64,000 bases of DNA from Anthonomus grandis grandis (GCF_022605725.1 NC_065546.1:20146227-20210226); one strand, 5' to 3'. Counted from the first letter of the stretch, positions 24,128-34,862 are shown. Program-made: numbers and translations. Notes: generated from the letters alone by a model not told the origin.

Positions 24128-24960
24128 TGATATGCTGATGATTCTCAGATATACATGCCATTAAATTTTTTAAATTTTAATATTTCTGAGCAAAAAATTA
24201 AATCGGATATACTAAACATAGTTAATTATTCCAATGAGCATAACTTAAAAATTAACCGTGCTAAATCAAACATCATTTTATATGGCTGTAAGTCAGGAAT
24301 TCTGAGACACTTATATGAAAGTATAAATATTGAGATTAATGGAGAAAAAATTCCAGTTGTCAATGAAGTGAAAATATTAGGATTGTTTTGAGACACACAT
24401 TAAGAACAAATTAAATATAGGCTATATGTGTCTTAGAAATCTGTACAGATTTAAAAATGTCTTAAAGAGTAAAACCAAATATTATCTCTGCAATAGCTTT
24501 ATTCTCTCCTTACTCGACTACGGTGATATCGTATATTCTAATTCTATAACATCTGAGCTTTCTAGATCTATACAAAAATTGCAAAATAGCTGTATAAGAT
24601 TTTCTTATAGCGCTGCCTATCGGGAGCATATCACACCTTATTTAAACATAAATTCTATTTTAAATAAAATCTATTTTAAAGGAAAGGAGAAGAAAATTAC
24701 ACATATATGCCTTTATATATAAAATAATAAAGTCGGGTCAACCCCCTTATTTAAATAAGTTATTTACTACTCTCTCGCATTTACACAATACTCGTAATGT
24801 TGGAAATTTTAGGATACCTCAACATAGAACAAGTAACTTCCACAAGTCATTTTCGGTTGTCGGAGTTACAATGTGGAATAACTTGCCAAATAATATTAAA
24901 GATTTGTCACTTAATAAATTTTACACCAAGGTTAATCAAATTCTTCTCGACTCCCAACGA
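24128..24960 (+). pseudogene. Non-LTR reverse transcriptase, 3' part of ORF2
   Basis: At 24131 the plus strand reads YADDSQIYMP, the RT catalytic YADD box, immediately preceded by a stop. ILNIVNYSNEHNLKINRAKS, INGEKIPVVNEVKILGL follow, then after a frameshift MCLRNLYRFKNVLKSKTKYY and LCNSFILSLLDYGDIVYSN (thumb). The tail is NTRNVGNFRIPQHRTSNFHKSF-like in mixed frames. This is a 5'-truncated jockey/CR1-like element, with at least two frame lesions. The tandem repeat at 24971-25030 lies near its 3' end. Confidence 0.85.
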
Positions 24961-24970
24961 GATGCCTGAG

Positions 24971-25030
24971 AGTAGTATGACTAGTAGTAGATACCTAGTA
25001 GTATGACTAGTAGTAGATATCTAGTAGTAT
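24971..25030 (+). repeat. 26-bp tandem repeat, 2.3 copies
   Basis: Unit 1 is 24971-24996, unit 2 is 24997-25022, and a partial third is 25023-25030. The unit begins AGTAGTATGACTAGTAG. The two full units differ at one position. It lies at the 3' tail of the LINE fragment, where short tandem tails are common. Confidence 0.9.
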
Positions 25031-25339
25031 AAACTGCAAAATCAACTAAGACCAAAAAGAAGCTGGCCTGTTCAATCTTTCTTTTGTGGTTCTCTTTTGT
25101 CTATTCTTGTTGCCTTCCGTCGCATGCCAGCCAAATTGCTTTGCCATTTTTTGTTTCTGCCCTTTTTAATTTTACTTTTGTTCTTTTTTAGGTTAATTAC
25201 GAATTTTTTTTGTGTTTATTTATAATGTTTTCAAGGCCTGTTTCACGCAAATTGCGCTATCGGTTTTATATAATCGCGAAGCAGTTCCTTTTACCAAAAA
25301 TTGTCAATTTTTTTTTCTCATGTAGCTAATTATATTTAA
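25031..25339. other. LINE tail / spacer
   Basis: T-rich non-coding sequence between the LINE tail and the TIR of the DDE element. No other feature was seen. Confidence 0.4.
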
Positions 25340-25552
25340 AGTCGAAATTATACCCATTTGTAATGACGTCATTTTTGTTTATCTTTGTTTAGCATATTCC
25401 AAACAGCGGCGACAACAAACTTTTGAAAAAAATTGGTGTCTGATGATTATTCATCTTTTATATACTAGGTTATGTGAAATATCCGTCACTGTCAATCAAA
25501 AATATTGGTTTGTCAACTTGTTCTTGAAAGTTATTTCGAAAAGTGTTAGATA

Positions 25553-27173
25553 ATGCCTAAAAAAAGATATAATAGCTATAATGAACAATCGCAGCTGATA
25601 ATTTTAAATATATTAGCTTTTTTTCAACTGGAAAAGGAACAAGTCCGAAACGGAATTGCACTTCAAATTGAGAATGTGATACAGCGAGCCGCAGATGCAA
25701 CAAAATTGAGCACAACAACGATCGCAAATATAAAGAAGAATGGGATAAAATCAGATCAGGATTACGCAGCCCTTATATCTTCCAAGCAAAAACCAAAATT
25801 ACAACATATTTGAAACATAGAATTCGGGACACAATTTATTCTATGTACGCCAGAAAAGAATATCTAATATTGGCAACAATAAGAGAAAAGTTTAGGGAAG
25901 AAATTGAATATTTTGAGTTTTCCATTGACTCCTTAAGAAGATGGATCAATAGTATAGGCTTCAAGTGGAAAAAATCAAATAACAGAAAATATTTGATGGA
26001 CTTGCCAAATATTGTTCATAAAAGAATCAATTTTTTAAGGAAGTATATCAAAAATAGAAATGTAGGTCCGGAAGGTTTTACTCCAGTTTTCATTGACGAG
26101 ACGTGGATTTTTAGCAAGGAATCATTTCGTAGTAGCTGGCAAGATGACACCACGCACACGGATTCAAGGAAAAACAGTAAAGGTAAAAATTATCTGGTTA
26201 TCTTTTTAGATTTTTTTTTGAATAAAAACTATTGCCCTTGTAAGGGCCCTCTAACTTCATAATTTCATCTGTTTCATAGTTTTATATAATTTCTCTCTAA
26301 GACAATATGAGGGAATTTAACTCCTTACACTACTCGTATGTGCATGGAACATTACTTATTAATTATATTAAATTTATGTTCTGGAAGAATGATTTCTAAA
26401 AGAAGAGAATTGAATTATCTTTTATTTTTAAGGTCATCGTTATATCGTGGTCCACGGCGGAACCAAAGATGGCTTCATCAAGGGTGGAAATTTAATATTC
26501 AAGAGTGGATTAAAGACGGGAGATTATCATGATAATATGAACAGGAAAAACTTCGAAAACTGGTTTAAAACTCAGCTGGTTCCAAATCTTCCCGCAAAGT
26601 CATTTATAATCATGGACAATGCAAGTTACCATTCTGGTTTATTAGAAGAAATCCCGAGAAAATCTTGGACAAAGTAGAGACTGACCGAATGGTTGAAGAA
26701 AAAGAATATTGGCTTTCCAGAAAAAGCCATGAAAGATAAAATATGGAGTATTGCACGCAGAAACTGCCCTAGTGAAAAAAAGTACTTCCTTGATGAATAT
26801 GTTAAACCTTTAGGACACAAAATTGCATTAAACTGGCAATGATATGGTGGCATATCATTGCCAGTTTAATGCAATTGAAATGGTATGGTCGGAATGTAAA
26901 CGAAAAAATGATCAATATATTTCCAATTTTAAGGGGTCACCTTCAGAAGTTCTGACTACATGGGAAAGGGTAATAAACGAAATTTCTATACATCGTTGGC
27001 AAAAATATGTTTTTCATACAGAAAAGGTAATTGAAAAGGCTTGGGAGGCAATACAAGTGTGTGATGCCTATGACATTCTGCCACTTGTTATTACGACTGA
27101 CGAAGACGACGATGACGAAGACAATATCTCTGATTTCAGTTCTGACTCTGACAATACTGACGAGATTGATTAA
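25553..27173 (+). pseudogene. Tc1/IS630-like DDE transposase (broken, intron-containing)
   Basis: Block 1 (25553-25813) starts MPKKRYNSYNEQSQLIILNI with a helix-turn-helix-like RAADATKLSTTTIANIKKNG. Block 2 (25815-26182) has an HTH (FSIDSLRRWINSIGFKWKKS) and the first catalytic site VFIDETWIFSKESF. An intron-like gap (about 26183-26432, GGTAAA donor, TTTTTAAG acceptor) leads to HRYIVVHGGTKDGFI and the second Asp in FIIMDNASYHSG. An in-frame TAG at 26675 follows. The third acid lies in YHCQFNAIEMVWSECK (Glu), with an acidic C-terminal tail (DEDDDDEDNISDF). The second Asp and the Glu are about 80 residues apart, far more than the 34-39 of classical mariners. A 26-bp inverted duplication at 26821-26876 breaks the frame just before the Glu motif. 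Confidence 0.82.
26821..26876. repeat. Perfect 26-bp inverted repeat, 4-bp loop
   Basis: The left arm 26821-26846 and right arm 26851-26876 are exact reverse complements around the loop GTGG. The right arm encodes the conserved YHCQFNAI of the transposase. The left arm is therefore the secondary copy, an inverted local duplication that introduces a stop and a frameshift. Confidence 0.97.
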
Positions 27174-27467
27174 GCTTTTTTTGTTGTAGCAAATTTTATT
27201 TTATGATCGTCGTTTAAGTATTCAATCATATCGTTGCAATTTCATTAACTTGGTAATGCAATATGGCGTGTTTTTTTTGAGTTTGTATGTTTTATTTTTT
27301 GGAATGGTATTTTCATTTTAATGTGTTAACATATTCCTTCAAGCAGCATCTTTTTTCATGAACAAATAAATTAAATTGTCAGTATTTAAAATTTTCCCAG
27401 TGACTTAAAATAATTTTATACCATTATTCACAATTTTTGTAAGTTCGGTTTTGTTACGTCTACTGTT

Positions 27468-27690
27468 CGTGCCGAATTCTACTTTTCAAATATGTTGTAG
27501 ATTTGGTTTTTGCAGTCTTTTGCTTGGAAAATATATGAGCAGCGTAATCCTGATCTGATTTTATCCCATTCTTCTTTATATTTGCGATCGTTGTTGTGCT
27601 CAATTTTGTTGCATCTGCGGCTCGCTGTATCACACTCTCAATTTGAAGTGCAATTCCGTTTCGGAGTTGTTGTTTATGTCCCATATTTAT
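27468..27690 (-). pseudogene. Inverted partial copy of the same transposase 5' region
   Basis: The minus strand reads LRNGIALQIESVIQRAADAT then KLSTTTIANIKKNGIKSDQD, nearly identical to block 1 of the gene at about 25640-25835, including the sequence around ATATTTGAAA. A few substitutions are present (ENV to ESV, ALIS to AHIF). It sits inside the right TIR, so it belongs to the element rather than to a separate insertion. Confidence 0.9.
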
Positions 27691-28199
27691 GATTAATTAT
27701 AATAATATTTGTTAATTGTTAAGTTGGTTAATAATACAATAAATACTACAAGATTTTTTAAAATTTTTTGGGAATGAAAGTATATACACGAATATAAAAA
27801 TATAATAATATGCTGCTAAAATAAATCATTTGTTAATTTCTGAACGTATAAAAATACATAGCAGACTATTAATTTCTGAAGGCGATGGTAAAGTTTCTAA
27901 CCTAAGATTGATTCATTGATTGGCAAAAATATCTACGCCATACGTTTTTTCTCACCGTAACTACAAATGGGTATAATTTCGACTCTATAACTATTTTTTT
28001 AATAATAAACTTTTTTGACTTTGACATGCACACAAATTATTATAATATAAACCATGAAACATTTAAAAAAACTTGTAAGTTTTAAGACTTTACTTTTTTA
28101 TTAAAAATAATTTATTAAACCTAAAATATTAACTTAAAATGTTATAACACATTTTCAAACGGTCGTACACCTCATTTCTATAACATTCGCTAATTAATA

Positions 28200-28540
28200 A
28201 ATTGGAATTTTATTAAATTCCATTGAAATCGCATTTTAAAACTCTTCGAGATTTGGATAATTCTTATTTATGTAAATTTTATTTTTTAAATGGCTCGACA
28301 GAAAAAAATGGTTGGGAAATAGATTAGAAGATCTTGGTGCCCAATTTATTATGTATGGCAGACCAATAAATTAAAACCGCTATTTACATATAATTCGGGA
28401 TAGCAAGCGTAGTATGCGCCGGGCAACCAGCCATTTGATACCAAACCTCTTGATTTTTTTCCGGCGAGATCATTTAAACTCGTCAAAATTTGTTCCTTAA
28501 GTAGTTTTAAATAATAATTGCATTTAACTTTTAATTGAGA
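28200..28540 (-). pseudogene. Tc1/mariner transposase fragment
   Basis: The minus strand reads VWYQMAGCPAHTTLAIPNYM near 28400-28460, a decayed form of the WFQQDGCPAH block with the second Asp lost. APRSSNLFPNHFF and LSSHLKNKIYINKNYPNLEE follow near 28240-28360 (third-Asp region SPDLxPxDFFLWGHLK, decayed). Stops and frameshifts are present throughout. TIRs were not identified. Confidence 0.75.
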
Positions 28541-29000
28541 ACGAATGAATTTGACCCTATTAAAAATTACTTGGAATTTCCTATGTCCCGCCTGGTTGAA
28601 AAACGCTCGGACACGTCAATTTTCTTTTATTTTTTTCATGTTTTCAGATTTCTGCAAAGTATACAAGCTGCGTCAAGAAGACTGGTCAGCTGTCAACTTT
28701 ACTATTTTAAATAGGACACCCTATTTATTAATGCATTTTTGGATTCTATGATAAATTCTAAACATATTTCATGTAAGGTACTTGAGGGGAATAAGGCCTA
28801 GCTAAGAAAAAATTGAATAAAGTGAAAGACTGTTATGTTAATATTTAGTTTAATACACCAAAGTGCTTATAAGGTTATATTAATTTTAACAAACTTAAAA
28901 AAAATAATCTCTAAAAAAACTAGAAAACTAAAAATAAATATTAAGAAAAATAACGCAAATCGGCCTTATTATCCGATGGAGGTTTAATAAAGCCTATACA
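28541..29000. other. Probable flank of the mariner fragment
   Basis: AT-rich sequence. The segment 28600-28740 may be decayed element end (AACGCTCGGAC near 28601 resembles a block in the mariner TIR at 7934-7945). No coding was supported. Confidence 0.35.
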
Positions 29001-29590
29001 TAAAAATGGCACAACTCGTTAAGTGGAGGCCTATTTTCTTTGTTGGTATCATCCGGTGCCGGTACGTCTGAGAAAATTGAAGGAGCAAATGCTGTTTCTG
29101 GAATTGCCTCGGGATTTAATGGAAACAGACCAGTAGCCTTACAACCGTTTATAATGTTACTATGTGTCATGCATTTAGACCAAACATTTCAAAGTATTAT
29201 GTTAAAACATGATTTGGTCAGCTTTTTGTTAGGATTCTGATCCAAGAATAATAATACCTCATTATCCCAATGATGCTCAAATGAGCGATATACAGATTTG
29301 TCGAGGGGTTGAAGCTCATGTGTTGTATTCGATGGCAAACAGTAGAGATCTATATCAAGTGAGTCTCCAACATCAACAATTGACAAATCAAGATGACAAG
29401 CTGCACCATCAAAAACTAAGAGGCACCTTCCTGGACTTTTGTATCAGGCTAAGTGCTTGAGGAATTCTTTAAAAAGTTCGTTAGTCATGTAGCCTTTACT
29501 TGATTTTTCCACTAGAGTTCCTGGTGGCAAATTATCATGTAATTCTGGCTTTAGCCTCTTTCCTTTAAAAATAATCATAGGAGGTATTGG
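29000..29590 (-). pseudogene. Pogo/jerky-like DDE transposase fragment
   Basis: Reading the minus strand from 29590: IIFKGKRLKPELHDNLPPGT, GYMTNELFKEFLKHLA followed by a stop, then CLLVFDGAACHLD (second Asp), IDLYCLPSNTTHELQPLDKS (third-acid region), VYRSFEHHWDNEVLLFLDQN, and CKATGLFPLNPEAIPETAFA toward 29060. This is a pogo-superfamily (Tigger/jerky type) DDE domain. The N-terminal DNA-binding part is absent: the fragment ends abruptly at about 29590 against a GC-rich LINE fragment. At least one stop is present. It is not the same family copy as 4269-6158, since its sequence differs. Confidence 0.85.
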
Positions 29591-30293
29591 TATTCCAAGG
29601 CCATCTCATCTCTGAGATGAGCAGGACCAAAGCTGAGCTCCACTCTCGAAACTCCGGACTCACAGAGATGGGCTGGTTTCTGGTCACGGCGGAGGACGAA
29701 CCCTCAAGAGACTGGCTTTTGAGCTCCTGTCAACCACTGACCGAGGGGGTCACACCTTCACCGCGGTGAAGTCATCCAACGCCCCATGGCCAGTGGAGAT
29801 AGTCTTCACTCTGAGGACACCGGAGCGGCCAGACTTAGAGTATGTCAGGGAAATCCTTGACATACAGAATAGGGCCTTAAGCGTTCCCAGCTGGTTAACA
29901 CCTGAGGACGGAAGAAGAGTCTGGAAGGTTCAACCTTCACTTTATGGTGAGCAGGGAGGTTGCTGCTCGACTCGAGGAGGCCAGGTGGACACTCTTCTTC
30001 GAACTGGTCACTGTCCGAGCTTTTCGAGTGACCGTTCGAGGAACGCCCACCAGGCCCAGCACCGCAGCCGTAACCTCCAAGCCACCAGAAGGGAAGCCTT
30101 AGGCAGGTAAGAGGGCTACCCCTACACTCATGGATGTCCCCCATGGCGCAATTAAGGATAAGTCAAATTAATCTCCAACATAGTCGAGATGCAACTGCCG
30201 AATTGGCGAGCATTATGACTGGTAAGGCTGGAGAAATTGTATTAATACAAGAACCTTACTTTTTTCTTATCATGCATTGACTGCTACTGAAAT
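29591..30293 (+). pseudogene. Non-LTR retrotransposon fragment: ORF1 end and endonuclease start
   Basis: Markedly more GC-rich than its flanks. Frames at 29640-30115 give MGWFLVTAEDEPSRDW, then (frameshift) TTDRGGHTFTAVKSSNAPWP and YVREILDIQNRALSVPSWLT, then after another shift REVAARLEEARWTLFFELVT and TSKPPEGKP. This resembles the ORF1 C-terminal region of R1/I/LOA-like LINEs, though the match is from memory. At 30150-30290 the plus strand reads LRISQINLQHSRDATAELAS and GEIVLIQEPYFF, the N-terminus of an APE-type endonuclease. The rest of ORF2 is missing, cut at the Harbinger remnant. Confidence 0.78.
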
Positions 30294-30295
30294 GG

Positions 30296-30995
30296 TATGC
30301 GTTGCTCTACGCTTTTTGGTCACAGGAAGTTTTCAGCAGGTTGTTGGGGACTTTGGAGGCATTTTGGAGGCACACATCAATAGCAAGCCGAAAAATATAT
30401 ATGGTTTTAAAAACAATTGCTCGAATTATGCCAGTGTTTGTAAAAACGCCTAGAACTGAAGCAAAAATTAACAGCATAAGGCAAGAGTTTTTTAATAGTG
30501 CTAGGTTTGATACCAAGATGCATTGGTACTTTGGACTGTACTCGCATTAAAATCCAATCTCTCAAAGGGGAAGATGCAGAAAATTATAGAAATCGAAAAG
30601 CATTATTTCAAAGCTATCGGTAGTGCAGATCTTAAAATTCAAGGTTATTGTCTGTAGGTGGCCAGGGCCTGCTCACGATTCTAATATATTTAGTCCGAAA
30701 TGATTTTGAAAATAGGGTGTGTCATGACAATTTTGTTGTAGCAGACGGTGATTATTTTATCGGAAAAGTGGAGGCTATTGTTATAGCTGCAGTGGTTCTT
30801 TATAATATTGCTTTATCTATGGAAGATGCGAATCCTCCAAGTATCAATGAAGAACTTGCAGCTGCAATAGAGTTGACCAATAATCTTAATAACAATATTC
30901 AACATGTCCCAGGGGGAATCAACAAGTGTTCGTTATACATTAATAAATACATACTTTCAAAAATTGTTGAAAAAGCAACATGTACATACATGTCA
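30296..30995 (+). pseudogene. PIF/Harbinger transposase remnant with internal deletion
   Basis: Plus-strand blocks in changing frames are: 30302-30500 (YAFWSQEVFSRLLGTLEAF..., VLKTIARIMPVFVKTPRTEA), the helical part before the core; 30505-30600 (IPRCIGTLDCTRIKIQSLKG, EDAENYRNRKALFQS), containing the GTLDCTRIKI block with the first catalytic Asp; 30620-30650 (SADLKIQGYCL); 30700-30760 (VCHDNFVVADGDYF), with a DGDY resembling the GDSGY motif; then directly KVEAIVIAAVVLYNIALSME, the C-terminal region. The segment between GDY and the C-terminal helix is deleted. HARBI1-like proteins need a partner Myb protein, which is not present here. Confidence 0.8.
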
Positions 30996-31000
30996 TATGT

Positions 31001-32212
31001 CTAGCGAAATAAAACACCAAAATTCAAAAACAAATTTAGGCACTATTTTGTTGAAACACCAAACAAATCTAAGGTGAGTATCTGCGGCAAAGATAAGTGT
31101 AGTTATACAGGGTGGCCAGTTTATTGGGCCTATGCCTTTTCTCGGAGCCTATCAGAGACTACAAAAAAGTTAAATACAAAAGTTTTTTGGGGTCTTATTC
31201 TAAAATGTTATATTTTACATATACAATGTGTTTATGGATTCTTCCGAAGTTTTTGGATTCTTCCGAAAATTTTTAAATCTATTTTATGTATAATGTTCTA
31301 TACTTATATTCAAATGTTAACAAGCTACAAACAAAATAAAATTGTCATTTTATCTACCTGCTGTGGCAAAATGATTAAAAGGAGAATAGAAACAATTCCA
31401 TTTTTCTTTCTTAAGAGCTATCGGATGATGCAAAAGAATTAATGGTTCTGTTCTGGTACCACTCACCATCCGATTAGGGACCCTTATACCCTTGAATTTT
31501 GTTTGACAACAGTTGAATTTAGGTATAGAACATGATACATAAAATCTATCTAAGGTATCTTAAGAGAGTGACTCCAAAAAACTAACTTTTTTGTCATAAT
31601 TTACAGGTTTGGAAAAAGAGCGTAGGCGAGCTTAATAGACGGCTACCCAGTACAGAGTAGTACATCGAGGACGATACAAGTAGATTTTCTGACTTTATAA
31701 TAAGCCAAAAAAGAACATTTGTATTTAAACTTAAAGGGGTTAACTAGTACATTTAAATAATATAATATAACATATGACAACTAATACAATATATAACAAT
31801 GCAAAATATATTTTTAGGAAAATATTTTTGTGGCATACTTTTGTTTTTTATGTGGCTATTGCAGACTTTAAATAGAACCTAGTTTAACTTAGCTTGTACT
31901 GGAACAACACACGAACCTTTGAACTACGTTCAACGAAAAACTGCAGTTTAGTAAAACTTGAACCGCTGCTTGTACAACCGGGCCTAATTGGTATTTATTT
32001 TTCTTAATTTATAAAGGGCGCACTTAATATCGCAATTCTCAATCAATTTTTTACAATCTAAGCATAGCCTTCTTCTGGACTGTATAACCGAAAGTTTACC
32101 AAACGCCAAACACCTGATCCGTGACGTCACGTTTTCCCTATTTTGGTTAAAAACCAGTATCTCATTGGTAAATACCAACTAAGAACCATTTACCACACAG
32201 AACACAAATATA
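31001..32212. other. Mostly unrecognised; one TIR-like end near 31107
   Basis: TACAGGGTGGCCAGTTTATTG starts near 31107 and has the look of a mariner/MITE terminus, but no partner end was found. A direct duplication of GGATTCTTCCGAA lies at about 31234 and 31255. The rest of the stretch holds nothing I can support. Confidence 0.4.
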
Positions 32213-32712
32213 AACCGATTCCAAGCGATCTATCGGTTTTAACCGCGGTTAAGCCCTTGGTTCACCTTGAACAGTCCCTTTATAACATTACCAATCGTGT
32301 CCGCTTGGACGTGTTTGGTTGAAGTAACTTCGTAATTTGTCAGCTGTTACTATCATCATTTTGTTTGTTTTTAAATACCCCAAACGTCAGTAATATTATT
32401 TATGTAATTAGTTCTTAAACATAAATATTAAAAAAGAACAATTATTAGCCATAATAAATTTTGTGTCATTTTTAAAAAGGAAATAATTTGTGGTTTGAAT
32501 TATTTTTTTCCCGCACTTATTTCAATATCTTTGACATTTGACGTTTAGAAAACAGCTCCGGACGTGGGTAATTACTGTTCCAAATTGATGACGTATAAAG
32601 GGGCTAATTGGTGACGTCACGTATCTCAAGCGGTTTAACTAAAACCGCTTGGACGTGTTTGGTTAATACCATTTAGGAACGGTAATTACCGATAGACCGC
32701 TTGGAATCGGTT
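32213..32712. mobile_element. MITE, ~500 bp, TIR AACCGATTCCAAGCG
   Basis: The left end AACCGATTCCAAGCGATCTA (32213) is inverted at the right end (ACCGATAGACCGCTTGGAAT..., ending 32712). ATA flanks both sides, which fits a 3-bp duplication such as Harbinger-type MITEs make. The interior has no ORF. CCGCTTGGACGTGTTTGGTT occurs internally near 32300 and again near 32645. Confidence 0.82.
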
Positions 32713-32877
32713 ATAGCGTCCTCTCGCTTGGCAACGAAAACTGTTGTAATGTCACTAACTTGACAGTTTGACGTGCCTAATTGGACCAATCAAAATGGTA
32801 GAAAGGCGTGGCCAAATTAAGGCGGGAAATCAAATTTCATTTTATCTGAGAATCTTACCATTTAATCGTAATATCTA

Positions 32878-34322
32878 ATGCAAACGCCTAATCATAGAGA
32901 AAAGGGCCTTTTTGATTAGGTGTTAGCGTTAGCATCAGATATTGATCTGAATTTAAATAAAACTTTTCAACTTTATTTTATATATGTATCTAAATGAGTT
33001 AATTTACCGCAATAAATTAACAATAGTGTCACACATCACCAATTGGATAAATGAAAATAAAAACAATGTTTTTCATTAATACAATTTCCCTGAAAAAAAA
33101 TTACTTATAATGATATACATAATATACAATAATTTATTATAACAGACATTATATAAATTAGAATTAACCTAAAAATGTTTTAAAGTATTTTGTTAGCACC
33201 GAACTACCCTAATTTTAAACAGATTAGAAAAGGTTATCAAAATTTTTGTGCTATTTTCTCAACATACATCTAAAGGCATTCCCATTAGGTTAATAATATC
33301 ATTTTATTTACACATATATTCAATAGAGGATGAATTATCCTTATTTAATATGTACTTGTATCGGTTTTCTAAAGAAAAATTAAACAGATTCTAAAAATTT
33401 ATTAATAATATTCTATAGCGGAGTATTATCTAAAGAGACAATTTACTTTACTTTAAACTTTTTACTATAAACATATATGATTTTCATAGTATTATATATA
33501 TTTGTTGGTCTCTTATAATACTAACAACATATCTTAGAACTATAATATTAATAAAAACATAATTCAAGGACAAATGTTTACATAAAATAAAAAGAAATTC
33601 ATAAAAAAACACAAGCTGTAAGAAAAACATTAATTCTGATCCATTCCGGGTGCTCACTGCTCAGGTCTCTTAGTCTCTATACCTATGTCTCGTCTCAGTG
33701 AACACAGGAAGTGGTTTTATATGATACAAGCATGAAATAAAATAAAAAAATAGGCAGTGCAAACCTTATAAATCAATTTACTAAATGATTCATGTGAAAA
33801 AAAGACAAAATAAATGTTTAAATAAATATGTATTGTAGTGTAAAGCCAGCAGTATCAGCATTATTAAAGTTTGTGGAGAGAACTGATCAGAAGAAATTCT
33901 ATAGCTCAAAGTCTTAATAACATTTACATTGCATATCGCTCTACATGTTTCTCTTGTAATGGGAACTGAAGGAAATTAAAAAAAAATTTATTAAAATTAT
34001 TCTGTTTCTCAGAACCTTTTAAAATATATTTACATCAAGAAAATTTTCAGGAAAATTTTAAATCTAATTTTAAAGAAAAATTTAATTTTAAAATTTAAAG
34101 AGAGGCTAGACATCTTGTAATATGTATTTATAATAATCAAGTTAAAAATTAAATACTTGAAAAGTGAAACTTCTTCATTGAAATCAATTGAATTTGATGA
34201 CTAAAGATTGACAATACAAAAACATAATAGTAATAAATAAAATCAGATTTTCTTACCAGAAGCCTGGAATTGCTTGCTGCAAATCAATTAAAACATTAAT
34301 CCCAATATTGAAAGAGAACTTT
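32878..34322 (-). repeat. Long interspersed inverted repeat, copy B
   Basis: Reverse-complement partner of 2521-4034. It begins with AACGCCTAATCATAGAGAAA and ends with AATATTGAAAGAGAACTTTT. It lies between two copies of the AACCGATTCC MITE (32213-32712 and 34327-34792) and is slightly shorter than copy A (about 1.45 versus 1.51 kb). Confidence 0.75.
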
Positions 34323-34326
34323 TTTT

Positions 34327-34792
34327 TTTAGTTAAGCCCTTGGTTGACCTTGAGCAGTCCCTTTATAACATAATCAATCGTGTCCGCTTGGACGTGTTTG
34401 GTTGAAGTAACTTGTCAGCTGTCGCTGTCATCATTTTGTTTGTTTGTAATAATACCCCAGACGCCAGTAATGTTATATGTAATTAGTTTCTAAACATAAA
34501 TATCAAAAAAGAAAACTTATTAGCCATAATAAATTTTGTGTCATCTTTAAAAAGGAAATAATTTTTTGTTTGTTTTTATTTTTCCCGCACTTATTTCAAT
34601 ATTTTTGACATTTGACGTTTAGAAAATAGCTCCGGACGTGGGTAATTACTGTTCCAAATTGATGACGTATAAAGGGCTAATTGGTGACGTCACGTATCTC
34701 AACACGGTTATAACTATAACCGCTTGGACATGTTTGGTTAATACCATTTAGGAACGGTAATTACCGATAGACCGCTTGGAATCGGTTTTAAA
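34327..34792. mobile_element. MITE AACCGATTCC, second copy, left end missing
   Basis: Direct copy of about 32250-32712: GTTAAGCCCTTGGTT, CGTGTCCGCTTGGACGTGTT and GATGACGTATAAAGG blocks in the same order, ending GACCGCTTGGAATCGGTT. The first ~40 bp with the left TIR are absent, replaced by the T-run at the end of repeat copy B. Confidence 0.85.
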
Positions 34793-34862
34793 GTATCAAA
34801 AAGAACACGAGTTCTGTTCGACACGTGTCGTCGGTCCGGAATGCGCAGGCCGCGGGAGAAGC

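Larger units (their letters stand above)
25340..27984 (+). mobile_element. DDE transposon with 23-bp TIRs and inverted 5' duplication
   Basis: Matching 23-bp inverted ends occur at 25340-25362 and 27962-27984 (core GTCGAAATTATACCCATTTG). Between them are the broken transposase (25553-27173) and, at 27468-27690, an inverted second copy of the gene's 5' part. The transposase is of the DDE_3/IS630-Tc1 type. Target duplications are not obvious, so the exact outer ends may lie a few bases away. Confidence 0.75.

Noticed and set aside
25437..25460. Second CTGATGA occurrence considered as a hammerhead core
   Set aside because: No paired helix II and no GAAA follow within a plausible distance.
29845..30144. 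99-codon minus-strand frame in the GC-rich LINE fragment
   Set aside because: Complement of the LINE ORF1 coding region on the plus strand.
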